Shown: positions 1-5,789, numbered from the stretch's first letter. The stretch is DNA of 12,712 nt from Verrucomicrobiales bacterium (GCA_023253615.1 JALRFZ010000398.1:1-12712); one strand, 5' to 3'. The notes: generated by a model from the letters alone, not told the origin. Made by a program: numbers and translations.

Positions 1-65
1 CGGCTGGATAAACTACGTCCACACAAAAAACCATAATGTGCAGTCTGTTGGACGGGCTACACTAG

Positions 66-230
66 CAGCTGGCTCGCATCCTCTGGGCGATGGTCAAACA
101 CCGCCGGCCCTACAACCCCCGGCGTCTCGGCAACCCCGAGCTGGCGCGCGCCAGAAAAGAACGTTATCTTCGCCGCCAGGCCGGGCAACTCGGCTTCGCC
201 TTGACCCCGGTCCACGGGGAAGTTTCATAA
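66..230 (+). pseudogene. IS110-like transposase, C-terminal remnant
   Basis: The plus-strand frame opens after a TAG at 63-65 and ends at TAA 228-230. It encodes about 54 residues, beginning QLARILWAMVKHRRPYNP and ending QAGQLGFALTPV before a short tail. A Leu-Ala-Arg-hydrophobic helix, a 'K-x-R-x-PY-x-P' turn, an Arg/Lys-rich helix and a closing 'QA-x-x-LGF-x-L-x-P' are what I recall for the extreme C-terminus of IS110/IS116-family transposases. The RuvC-like DEDD domain and the serine-containing transposase_20 domain are absent: the in-frame upstream sequence hits a stop. It is therefore a fragment, or its 5' part lies in another frame outside the window. The stop overlaps the end of the truncated permease on the opposite strand. 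The family call rests on memory of the C-terminal pattern only. Confidence 0.5.
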
Positions 231-737
231 GAGCCACTTCAGCATCGTGCCCGCCAGTTGCGGCAATTCGAGCCCGCCGAGGAAATAGCGCAGCAGCGCG
301 TAGGGCATCACCGAGACCAGGAGCACGGCACAGAGCGCCGTCGCCGCCAGCACCCGTCCGCCCACGATCTGCCAGGGACCGAGGCCCGCCATCACCAGCA
401 GCTCCGCGTTCCGGCCCTCGCCGAGCTCCGCGCGCAGCGACCGGAAATGGGCGAGCGGCAGCAGCAGTCCGAAGGCCAGTGCACCGACACCGTCGAGCAG
501 GCCGCCACCCGGCCACCCGGAGAGCCCGCCGCCCCGCGCCGGCGCGAGAGCCGCCGCTCCCGTCTCGATCACGGCCACGATCAGCAGGACCGCGTGCAGG
601 CCGAGAAAGGCGATCGTCAGCAGCGGGGAGCGCAGCAGCCGACGGTACTCCCGCACCATCAACGGATCGAGCCCGTCCCCCGGCCTCCCATCCCACCGGG
701 GCGCGCGATTTGCTCCACGCGCCCCCGGCGTATCCAT
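225..737 (-). CDS. ABC-2-type permease, N-terminal fragment (truncated gene)
   Basis: The 170-residue product carries an amphipathic N-terminal segment with 'PLMVREYRRLLRSPLL', followed by hydrophobic segments near residues 43-60, 78-95, 118-133 and 136-150. The order (cytoplasmic Arg-rich leader, TM1, loop, TM2, 'ELGEGRNAELLVMAGLGPWQIVGGR', TM3/4, 'PYALLRYFLGG') is that of ABC-2-like transporter permeases. In these the 'E-L-L-...-PWQIV-GK' region precedes further membrane segments and often a second domain. Here the protein stops directly after 'LKWLL', so roughly the rest of the permease is missing. The stop falls at the end of an IS110-like remnant, consistent with interruption or deletion there. 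The ATG at 735-737 overlaps the TGA of the upstream gene by one base (TGATG); a GTG at 738-740 is an alternative. No ATP-binding subunit is visible. Confidence 0.6.
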   Translation of the reverse strand: MDTPGARGANRAPRWDGRPGDGLDPLMVREYRRLLRSPLLTIAFLGLHAVLLIVAVIETGAAALAPARGGGLSGWPGGGLLDGVGALAFGLLLPLAHFRSLRAELGEGRNAELLVMAGLGPWQIVGGRVLAATALCAVLLVSVMPYALLRYFLGGLELPQLAGTMLKWLL

Positions 738-1696
738 CACTTCACCGGATTCAAGACGACCTTCTGCACATCCATCAAGGCCGCGCCTTTCAGATCGAGC
801 GGGACGATCGCGAGTCTGTTCTCACCCTTCGTCTTCAATTCCACCTTGCCCAGCTTCAGTTCCTTCCAATTCTGGTAGCCGCCCGTGTCCGCGATGTCGA
901 ACTCGAGGGTGTGCTCGTTCAGCAGGATCGCCGCGCGGTTGCCCACGTCGCCCGCGCCGCTGCCATAGTGCAGCACCACCTCGAAGGTTCCCGGCACGCT
1001 CACGTCGAAGACCCACTCCACCCAATCCTCCGCATGCTTCCAGAAACCGAGGCAGTTTTTCTCCGGCTTCGGCTCGTAGCGCAGCGCCTCCGCGTAGGTC
1101 GTCGCCGTCTTCGCCTCCAGCAGGATCGTGCCGTCGATGGACTGGCCGTGCGGCTCCGATTCCGGCGCCGGCTGGAAATGGATGCCCTTCACGTTGAAGG
1201 CCGGCACGTTCGACTGGTCGCCCGTCAGCAGCGACACCGGGTATTCTCCCGCCTTCGGCAGGTAGACCGATCCGATCACGAGCGGCTCGTTTTCCCCGAT
1301 CGGATTCGTGCGAGGCGCGTAGCCCTTCAGGACCGCCTCGTTTCCGATCTTCAACTGCACCCCCAGCTTCGTGCGGACGGAATCGTAGATCAGACCCGCG
1401 TAGAAATTGCCCCAGCGCTCCGCCTTCATCGTCCAGAGCCAGTTCGCGAAGTGGCTGCCCGGCACGTAGGTGCCGTCCTTCGCCTTGAGCGAGAACGAGC
1501 CGCGGGTGCGGTCGACCGGGCGGGTGAAGTCCGCGGCTTTCGCCAGCTCCGCGATCTCGCCGAAGGGATCCGGCGGCAGATTGCTCGTGCCCGATGCCGT
1601 CGCCGCCTCCGGAGCCGGTGTGACCGGGGCCTCTTGGGCGGTTGCGGGGAAGGTTCCGAAGAGGAGGGCGAGGACGGTGGCGGCGGCGGGTTTCAT
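737..1696 (-). CDS. secreted protein with two carbohydrate-binding-like beta-sandwich domains
   Basis: The 319-residue product begins MKPAAATVLALLFGTFPATA, a signal peptide with an A-x-A type cleavage site near residue 20. A Pro/Ala/Thr-rich linker runs to about residue 45. Two beta-rich regions follow. The first (about 60-180) contains 'SHFANWLWTMKAERWGNFYAGLIYDS' and 'GSVYLPKAGEYPVSLLTGD'. The second (about 185-319) contains 'VEWVFDVSVPGTFEVVLHYG', 'NEHTLEFDIADTGGYQNWKEL' and 'GENRLAIVPLDLKGAALMDV'. The second pattern resembles CBM6-like or DUF5077-like galactose-binding sandwiches found beside sulfatases and glycosidases. No catalytic motif is seen, so a binding or structural role outside the cytoplasm is inferred. 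The ATG at 1694-1696 is chosen because it starts the signal peptide directly; an upstream TTG would add 14 charged residues. The gene is coupled to the permease fragment downstream. Confidence 0.75.
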   Translation of the reverse strand: MKPAAATVLALLFGTFPATAQEAPVTPAPEAATASGTSNLPPDPFGEIAELAKAADFTRPVDRTRGSFSLKAKDGTYVPGSHFANWLWTMKAERWGNFYAGLIYDSVRTKLGVQLKIGNEAVLKGYAPRTNPIGENEPLVIGSVYLPKAGEYPVSLLTGDQSNVPAFNVKGIHFQPAPESEPHGQSIDGTILLEAKTATTYAEALRYEPKPEKNCLGFWKHAEDWVEWVFDVSVPGTFEVVLHYGSGAGDVGNRAAILLNEHTLEFDIADTGGYQNWKELKLGKVELKTKGENRLAIVPLDLKGAALMDVQKVVLNPVK

Positions 1697-1709
1697 GGAT
1701 GGGATGCGA

Positions 1710-1738
1710 ACTGTATCGGAATCGCGATTTTCCCGCAA
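1710..1738 (-). promoter_or_regulatory. candidate sigma-70 promoter for the secreted-protein gene
   Basis: Read on the minus strand, TTGCGG (1738-1733) and TACAGT (1715-1710) are separated by exactly 17 bases. The -10 box matches four of six consensus positions and the -35 box matches three. The predicted start of transcription would lie near 1703, leaving only about 7 bases before the ATG at 1696. The message would then be nearly leaderless, which fits the lack of any Shine-Dalgarno sequence. Confidence 0.35.
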
Positions 1739-1768
1739 GATCGGATTCGGGGACGCCGCCGGAAGAAA

Positions 1769-1813
1769 ATGGCCGGGAAATCGGTCGAAAATTCATCTTT
1801 TCGCCCCGGCCAT
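1769..1813 (+). promoter_or_regulatory. long inverted repeat in the pspA 5' region
   Basis: ATGGCCGGG (1769-1777) and CCCGGCCAT (1805-1813) are perfect 9-base inverted repeats. Nested between them, CGAAAA (1786-1791) pairs with TTTTCG (1798-1803) around the loop TTCATC. The structure ends 19 bases before the pspA ATG. It may be a 5'-UTR stem-loop or a cruciform/operator. It lies in the 136-base gap between the divergent secreted-protein and pspA genes and could influence either. The repeat is seen directly; the function is inference. Confidence 0.5.
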
Positions 1814-1832
1814 CCCGGTGCAAACTAGCGCC

Positions 1833-2570
1833 ATGTTCAGACGACTTGGCAATCTCATCCGCGGCTTTTTCGGACTCTTCGTTTCCGACCTCGAGAAGAA
1901 AAATCCGGAAGCCCTCCTCGAAGTCGAGCGCGAAAACCTGCGCAAGCAGATCTCCGAATACAACAAGGGCCTCGCCGCCCACGCCGCTCTCTGCGAAAAG
2001 CTCATGAGCCAGGTGAAGCGCGAGGAGAAAGAGATCAATGAACTCACCGCCAAAGCCTCCGCCCACCTCAAGGCCGGGAATCGCAAGCTGGCCGGCGAAT
2101 ACGCCCTGCGCCTCCAGCAGATCAAGGAAAGCCATGCCGAAAACGTCGCCGAGTTGCAGGACGCCGAAAAGACCTACACCGAACTCAAGAACGCCCGCGA
2201 AGTCGCCGTGAAGGCCGCGCAGGAAAAGATCGAGGCGCTCGCCCGCGACATCGATCAGACGCGCATCGCCAAAGCCACCGCCGAACTCAATGAAATGGCC
2301 GCCGGCATGATCAACGAGATCGGCGGCGCCGGCGACACCCTCAATCGTCTCGAGACCATGGTCCGCGAGGAGAAGGATCGCGCCAAAGGTCGCGCCCGCG
2401 TCGCCAAGGACAGCATCGACACCAGCGACCTCGATCGCATGGAAACCGAACGCGCCGCCCTCGAGGAACTCGCCCTCGCCGACTTCGCCGCCCAGGCGGG
2501 AATCGTCATCGAAGGGGAGAGCGCCGGAGCCACGGAAGCTCCGCCGGCGCAGGAAGAGAAGGCGATGTGA
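1833..2570 (+). CDS. pspA: PspA/IM30 (Vipp1) family phage-shock membrane-protection protein
   Basis: The 245-residue product starts MFRRLGNLIRGFFGLFVSDLE, an amphipathic helix typical of PspA/Vipp1 membrane anchoring. It continues as nearly unbroken charged coiled coil (about 25-220) with 'NPEALLEVERENLRKQISEYNKGLAAH', 'KREEKEINELTAKASAHLKAG' and 'YALRLQQIKESHAENVAELQDAEKTY'. The tail is a short Ala/Glu-rich segment. Members of the family form ESCRT-III-like rods or rings on the inner face of the cytoplasmic membrane and preserve it under envelope stress. The length is slightly above the usual ~220-230 residues. The ATG at 1833 is chosen because it opens the conserved amphipathic helix; the open frame extends further upstream without family features. 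There is no Shine-Dalgarno sequence. No pspF, pspB or pspC is in the window, so regulation differs from the enterobacterial system. Divergent from the secreted-protein gene. Confidence 0.85.
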   Translation: MFRRLGNLIRGFFGLFVSDLEKKNPEALLEVERENLRKQISEYNKGLAAHAALCEKLMSQVKREEKEINELTAKASAHLKAGNRKLAGEYALRLQQIKESHAENVAELQDAEKTYTELKNAREVAVKAAQEKIEALARDIDQTRIAKATAELNEMAAGMINEIGGAGDTLNRLETMVREEKDRAKGRARVAKDSIDTSDLDRMETERAALEELALADFAAQAGIVIEGESAGATEAPPAQEEKAM

Positions 2571-2593
2571 GGGGGGCGGTGCAATCCAGGGAG

Positions 2594-2613
2594 GGGCGAC
2601 ATTCTTGTCGCCC
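2594..2613. repeat. perfect 8-bp hairpin downstream of pspA
   Basis: GGGCGACA (2594-2601) and TGTCGCCC (2606-2613) enclose the 4-base loop TTCT, 23 bases after the pspA stop. No T-tract follows, so it is not a standard intrinsic terminator. It could block 3' exonucleases or be a short dispersed palindromic repeat. The surrounding stretch 2571-2983 (413 bases) holds no convincing gene; it also contains AAACCC-TC-GGGTTT at 2648-2661 and the hairpin at 2803-2825. Confidence 0.5.
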
Positions 2614-2802
2614 GGCAAGTCGGGTGAGCCATGTCTCCCCGCGAATCAAACCCTCGGGTTTCCGTACGAAGTGGCAAAAACGTGCCCCCGGGAGGAATCG
2701 CTGGCCGGGTCGGTAAGTCGCAGCAGGATGACATGGGTCGTCACCCTTCACTGGGAAGGCGAGTCCGCGTCCTGGACCCGGCAAAAATTCGTGGCCGTAG
2801 GG

Positions 2803-2825
2803 ATTCCGGCCTCGAATGCCGGAAT
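2803..2825. repeat. inverted repeat ATTCCGGC-N7-GCCGGAAT
   Basis: ATTCCGGC (2803-2810) and GCCGGAAT (2818-2825) are perfect 8-base arms around CTCGAAT. GGG just before the left arm can pair with CCC at 2831-2833 across a 5-base bulge. The form is that of a REP-like intergenic palindrome. It lies in the gene-free stretch before the one-TM protein gene. Confidence 0.45.
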
Positions 2826-2983
2826 GAGTCCCGGTGTCAGCGGCGCGATGAGCAACCATCCCCCCCAATCACCCAATGGCCTTCGATCCGCGATTCGATT
2901 TCGACGTCAACTTCTTCCTCGCGTCGTGGCCGACTGGAAGATTCTTTCTTGAGCGGGCGATCCACGCATGGTAGGGAGCGTTG

Positions 2984-3502
2984 ATGAATGGTGCGCATAT
3001 CATCACGGCGGCCCTGATTTTGGGGGCGTTGGTCGTCGCTGGAGTTTTCGCACACGGGCATTTCAATCGCTTCGTCACGGCCAACAGTGATGGAATTGTT
3101 TATGTGATCGACCGTAGAACCGGTGATGCCGTCCTGTTTCACAACGGCGAAAGGCATCCCGTGAGTGATGGCGACTGCGACAAAGCGAAGCGTGATCCGT
3201 TTCGCGAAGCGTTGGATCTGGTAAAGCTCTATCACGATTCTGAGATAACGATCGCTTTGTCCGGGTCCGGAAAAACCTACCAGATTCTGCCTTGGCGGAT
3301 TTACCAAGCGAACGATCAAACCTATTACGCGGTGAATCGAGTAATCCTCAATAGCGAGCAAAAAAGCAGGGCGTTCGAGGTGAATCTGGTGACTCGACGA
3401 ACGCGGATGGTTGACAGGGATGAGACGCCATCCTTGTGGACAGAATTCGAAGCCGCCGAAGTGAAAGGGGTTTTTCGGGACGTGCCGCCTGACGAGGACT
3501 GA
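2984..3502 (+). CDS. unknown membrane-anchored protein with one N-terminal TM segment
   Basis: I do not recognise the family. The 172-residue product has a hydrophobic N-terminal segment at about residues 5-24 (HIITAALILGALVVAGVFAH) without a clear signal-peptidase site, so it is probably a membrane anchor. A soluble domain follows with alternating beta-like stretches such as 'SDGIVYVIDRRTGDAVLFHNGERHPV', 'KTYQILPWRIYQANDQTYYAVNRVIL' and an acidic tail ending PPDED. The middle resembles a short beta-propeller-like or PQQ-like strand pair but has too few repeats to name. The start is well supported: GGGAG at 2974-2978 lies 5 bases before the ATG, one of the few good ribosome sites in the window. 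A TTG three bases upstream is a weaker alternative. It stands alone between two gene-free stretches. Confidence 0.7.
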   Translation: MNGAHIITAALILGALVVAGVFAHGHFNRFVTANSDGIVYVIDRRTGDAVLFHNGERHPVSDGDCDKAKRDPFREALDLVKLYHDSEITIALSGSGKTYQILPWRIYQANDQTYYAVNRVILNSEQKSRAFEVNLVTRRTRMVDRDETPSLWTEFEAAEVKGVFRDVPPDED

Positions 3503-3537
3503 ATCGCCACCGATGCTGTTGAAAACGGCCACACGAG

Positions 3538-3732
3538 CTAGCGGCCAGAGGAATTTTCCGCAGCCGGCACGGGGCCGATCAGAGCTCTTTTTCCTTGCAC
3601 CGTGAACATGTCGGGCAAGGTCGCATCGAGTTCCTTTTGCACGGGAATCGCCGACTCGGAGTTGTCCCGGTGGCTGATGAGATTGACATCGAGTGAAGCC
3701 TTTTCGCCCTCACCCAGGCCCCCCTTTCGCGC
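3538..3732 (-). pseudogene. possible C-terminal coding remnant
   Basis: The 318-base stretch 3503-3820 has no good gene, but one minus-strand frame stays open for 64 codons between a TGA (3735-3733) and a TAG (3540-3538). It reads protein-like throughout, for example 'EKASLDVNLISHRDNSES' and 'QKELDATLPDMFTVQGKRAL', ending AENSSGR. It has no plausible start codon at its 5' end, so if it is coding it is the tail of a gene whose front is lost. No family is recognised. The rest of the stretch (3736-3820) shows only the approach to the toxin-antitoxin promoter. Confidence 0.3.
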
Positions 3733-3820
3733 TCACCGCCAAATCCCGGAGACCGACGTTAGGTTCGAGGGGCGTGATCTCAGGGATTTGGTGGTTTAAC
3801 TACGGCAATCGAGAGCATCG

Positions 3821-3849
3821 TTGACACGAGGGATCATCCCGGATACGAT
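3821..3849 (+). promoter_or_regulatory. sigma-70 promoter of the toxin-antitoxin operon
   Basis: TTGACA (3821-3826) is a perfect -35 box. It is followed by a 17-base spacer and TACGAT (3844-3849), which matches four of six positions of the -10 consensus. Transcription should start near 3856, only about 8 bases before the antitoxin ATG at 3864. No Shine-Dalgarno sequence is present, in keeping with a leaderless or very short-leader message. This is the best promoter in the window. Confidence 0.75.
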
Positions 3850-3858
3850 TTCTGTATC
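3842..3858. promoter_or_regulatory. candidate antitoxin operator (GATAC-N7-GTATC)
   Basis: GATAC (3842-3846) and GTATC (3854-3858) form an inverted repeat that covers the -10 box and the expected transcription start. Phd/YefM-type antitoxins usually repress their own operon by binding short palindromes at exactly this place. The repeat is seen; its use by this antitoxin is inferred. Confidence 0.45.
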
Positions 3859-3863
3859 ACGCC

Positions 3864-4130
3864 ATGGGTGCCATCCGACAAGATCCGCGAACCGCGACGG
3901 TTCGCGAACTGAGAAACCGCTTCGCCGACGTTGCCAAATGGATCGAGGACGGAGAGGAAGTGACGATCACGCGCAACGGGACGGCGTTCGCGACCCTCGC
4001 TCCGGCGCGGGTGGAGCAAGCTGGGAAGCCGGATTGGGCCGGGAAGTTCAAGCGGTGTCCACCCCTTGGAAAGGAGCTGAATGAGGAAGAAACCCTTGAG
4101 CTTTACGAAGCCATGAAGGGTGGGCTATGA
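3864..4130 (+). CDS. Phd/YefM-family antitoxin
   Basis: The 88-residue product contains the Phd/YefM N-terminal fold at about residues 11-47: 'TATVRELRNRFADVAKWIEDGEEVTITRNGTAFATLAP'-like strand-helix-helix-strand order with the characteristic 'V-R-E-L-R', 'F...V...-G-E-E-V-x-I-T-R-N-G' signature. The charged C-terminal part (about 52-88, with 'KELNEEETLELYEAMKGGL') is the segment that normally wraps around and neutralises the toxin. The gene overlaps the PIN-domain gene by four bases (ATGA), the usual arrangement for translational coupling. The product is expected to bind DNA and repress its own promoter. The pairing of a Phd/YefM-like antitoxin with a PIN toxin is common outside enterobacteria. 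Confidence 0.85.
   Translation: MGAIRQDPRTATVRELRNRFADVAKWIEDGEEVTITRNGTAFATLAPARVEQAGKPDWAGKFKRCPPLGKELNEEETLELYEAMKGGL
3886..3906. repeat. 21-bp palindrome inside the antitoxin gene
   Basis: CGCGAACCG (3886-3894) and CGGTTCGCG (3898-3906) are perfect 9-base inverted repeats separated by CGA. They span codons 8-15 of the antitoxin gene, about 30-50 bases downstream of the predicted transcription start. The repeat could be a second operator or an mRNA hairpin limiting translation of a short-leader transcript. Chance arising from the Arg-rich 'PRTATVRELR' coding sequence is also possible. Confidence 0.5.
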
Positions 4131-4594
4131 CCGCGCCGACTTCCTACGCGGATTCGTCCTTTCTCGTTTCGCTGCAAACGCGGGATGCGAATTCGGAGGC
4201 GGCGCGGGTTTTTATGACGCGGCACCCTGAGGCACTCCCCTTCAACCCGCTTCATCGGCTGGAAGCGAGGAACGGGATCCGGCTGATGGTTTTCCGGGGG
4301 GACTTGAGCCGGGAGGAGGCGGACGGCGCGCTGCGTCAGATCGAGGAAGACCTTGCCGACGGGTTCCTCATTCACGTCCCCCTGCCTTGGACGGAGGCGC
4401 TTCGCAAGGCGGAGGAACTGAGCGTGGATCACGCGGAACAGATCGGTGTCCGTTCGGCGGACACGCTTCACGTGGCGGCAGCGATGCTGTCGGGAGCCTG
4501 CTCATTTCTGTCTTTTGACAAACGCCAGCGCGCGCTGGCTGAGGCTACGGGCTTGAGAGTACTGCCGCGATCCATGCCGAAGGCGGAGCGTTGA
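4127..4594 (+). CDS. PIN-domain ribonuclease toxin, VapC-like
   Basis: The 155-residue product has the full set of PIN-domain acidic residues: D9 in 'YADSSFLVSL', E46 in 'HRLEARNG', D112 in 'RSADTLHVAAA' and D131 in 'FLSFDKRQRA'. The spacing and length are normal for VapC-type toxins, which are Mg-dependent endoribonucleases that cleave tRNA or rRNA and stop growth when the antitoxin is degraded. All catalytic positions are intact, so it is predicted to be active. Its ATG overlaps the antitoxin stop (ATGA). It ends 67 bases before the convergent helicase-nuclease fragment. The exact RNA target cannot be read from sequence. Confidence 0.85.
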   Translation: MTAPTSYADSSFLVSLQTRDANSEAARVFMTRHPEALPFNPLHRLEARNGIRLMVFRGDLSREEADGALRQIEEDLADGFLIHVPLPWTEALRKAEELSVDHAEQIGVRSADTLHVAAAMLSGACSFLSFDKRQRALAEATGLRVLPRSMPKAER

Positions 4595-4661
4595 GGGAGG
4601 TGGGGTCTTTTGTCTTTCACCGCCAGCGTCACGCCGCAACATCGCCAAGGTATCGCGCGCC

Positions 4662-5441
4662 TCACCCCAACCGCGCCTCCAGCGCCTCCTTCCACGACTC
4701 CTCCAGCAGCATCGTGAACGACATTTGTTCGGCCTCGGTGCCGAGGACCAGTTCCCCGGCCCGCGTCGCGTTCGCGGCGTGTTCGGTGAGCAGGTCGAAG
4801 AGCTTCTGCTTGTAGGCGGTGTCGTCGTTGCCTTTCAGGTGGCCGCCCTTCGTCTCCAACACCGTGAAGCGGAACCTGCCGTCTTCGGCGGCGTGGATGC
4901 AGGCGAGGAAATCGGGATAGACGCGGTTCTTCTGCCAGCCTTGGAGACCGTAGGAAGCCTGGTTCACGGCGATGCGGTGCCACCAGTGGACGCAATCCTT
5001 GCCGTCGAGATACCACGCGGTGTCCTTTTCCAGCTCGTTGAAGTCGCGGCGGAAAACCTTTTCAAAAAGGCTCTTCTCGATCGGATCGCCGTTCTTGCGT
5101 TTCAACAGCGCTTCGTCCTCGCCGAGTTCGATTTCGAGCGTCTCCGCCAGTCTCCAGTTCACTTTTGGATCGTGGCTCGTCACGAGCCTGAAGACGATCT
5201 CCCCGGAGGCGAGCTTTTCGCGAAAGAGTGCCTCGCTCGCTTCATGGACCTGCTTCTTGAGGTCGAGCTTCATTTCCCGGAGCAGATCGAGCCGGTTCGT
5301 GTAGAGGCGCTCTTCGGTCACGCCGCGCTTGCGAAGGGTGTCGAGCGTCTCTTCCAGGATGCGCACGCCCTGCCAGGGATTCGGGATCACGTCGAGGAGT
5401 TGGCGGACGAGAAAGGGGATGTCGAGCCCCTCTTCGGGCAT
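4662..5441 (-). pseudogene. C-terminal fragment of a DEAD/DEAH helicase with PD-(D/E)xK nuclease domain
   Basis: These 259 codons match, from memory, the tail of large helicase-nuclease proteins related to type III restriction Res subunits. Residues 7-45 include 'LLDVIPNPWQGVRILEETL'. Residues 144-200 carry 'WYLDGKDCVHWWHRIAVN', 'YGLQGWQKNRVYPDFLAC' and 'FTVLETKGGHLKGNDDTAYK'. The nuclease signature is P176-D177 and E196-T-K198. Full-length relatives have several hundred residues of helicase (Walker A, DExH, motif VI) before this point; none is in the preceding ~2 kb. Homology-like sequence stops almost exactly at the first ATG (5439-5441), and upstream codons to a TAA near 5586 look non-coding. 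The gene has thus been cut by a rearrangement. A standalone product is unlikely to act as a restriction enzyme, though the nuclease motif is intact. Confidence 0.65.
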
Positions 5442-5582
5442 GTCCGGGATCGTCCGGGCAGGTATCCTTTCCAGGCCGCAACGGGACCCAAGACGGGGGG
5501 AATTGAACCCCTGCCAGCACTTGAGACAGCCGGTTGCGACCCTTTGTCCTGCTGTCTGTGGTGGAGAAGATTCGATCTTTGC

Positions 5583-5789
5583 TTACCGATTGTCGCGAAG
5601 CAGACCCTTGGCTCGCATTTCCTTGATTTGCGCCAGTCCCGCCCTCGCCTGTTCCGGCAAGGAAGCGTTCGAGAAGTCCGCCGCGTCCGCCGCGTCCGCC
5701 GCGTCCGGCGCGACCGTTGAGCCGGTGTTGGTCGATCTTTCCTCCCCTGGGCTTTCGTCGGGCGATCCCGTGATGAAACCCTCCTCCAC
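5583..5789 (-). CDS. small unknown protein, possibly the 3' part of a frameshifted gene
   Basis: I do not recognise this. From a GTG at 5787-5789 the frame gives 68 residues: an acidic Ser/Pro-rich start, a run of three D-A-A triplets, then a helical tail 'LPEQARAGLAQIKEMRAKGLL'. In a different frame, an ATG at 5882-5884 overlaps the stop of the preceding gene by eight bases and begins 'MSEPPHSPEPSPEIADGSQL'. That frame turns Arg-rich near 5790 just where this frame becomes sensible. One gene of about 100 codons broken by a frameshift near 5785-5795 is a fair alternative. The 9-base unit GTCCGCCGC is repeated at 5676-5711 within the D-A-A run. Confidence 0.35.
   Translation of the reverse strand: MEEGFITGSPDESPGEERSTNTGSTVAPDAADAADAADFSNASLPEQARAGLAQIKEMRAKGLLRDNR
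5676..5711. repeat. 9-bp tandem repeat, three perfect units plus one variant
   Basis: GTCCGCCGC occurs at 5676-5684, 5685-5693 and 5694-5702, followed by the variant GTCCGGCGC at 5703-5711. On the minus strand it codes for the D-A-A triplets of the small unknown protein. A unit length divisible by three keeps the frame, so length change would alter only the linker. Confidence 0.7.

Noticed and set aside
38..1828. 596-codon plus-strand open frame
   Set aside because: It is antisense to the permease and secreted-protein genes, is dominated by Arg/Ala/Pro, and has no domain; a product of high GC content.
822..2618. 598-codon minus-strand open frame
   Set aside because: It overlaps pspA and the secreted-protein gene in the wrong frames. 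The Gly/Phe-rich part is the complement of the pspA coiled coil.
2837..3532. 231-codon minus-strand open frame opposite the one-TM protein gene
   Set aside because: The plus-strand gene has a good ribosome site, a TM segment and normal composition; the minus frame has none of these.
5480..5545. tRNA-like T-arm on the minus strand (GGGG-TTCAATT-CCCC) just upstream of the helicase-nuclease fragment
   Set aside because: The T-loop is convincing, but no matching acceptor stem is present (CAAGACG would be needed), the would-be anticodon loop has ten bases instead of seven, and no D-arm is seen. It may be a chance match or a tRNA remnant; it cannot be called a gene.
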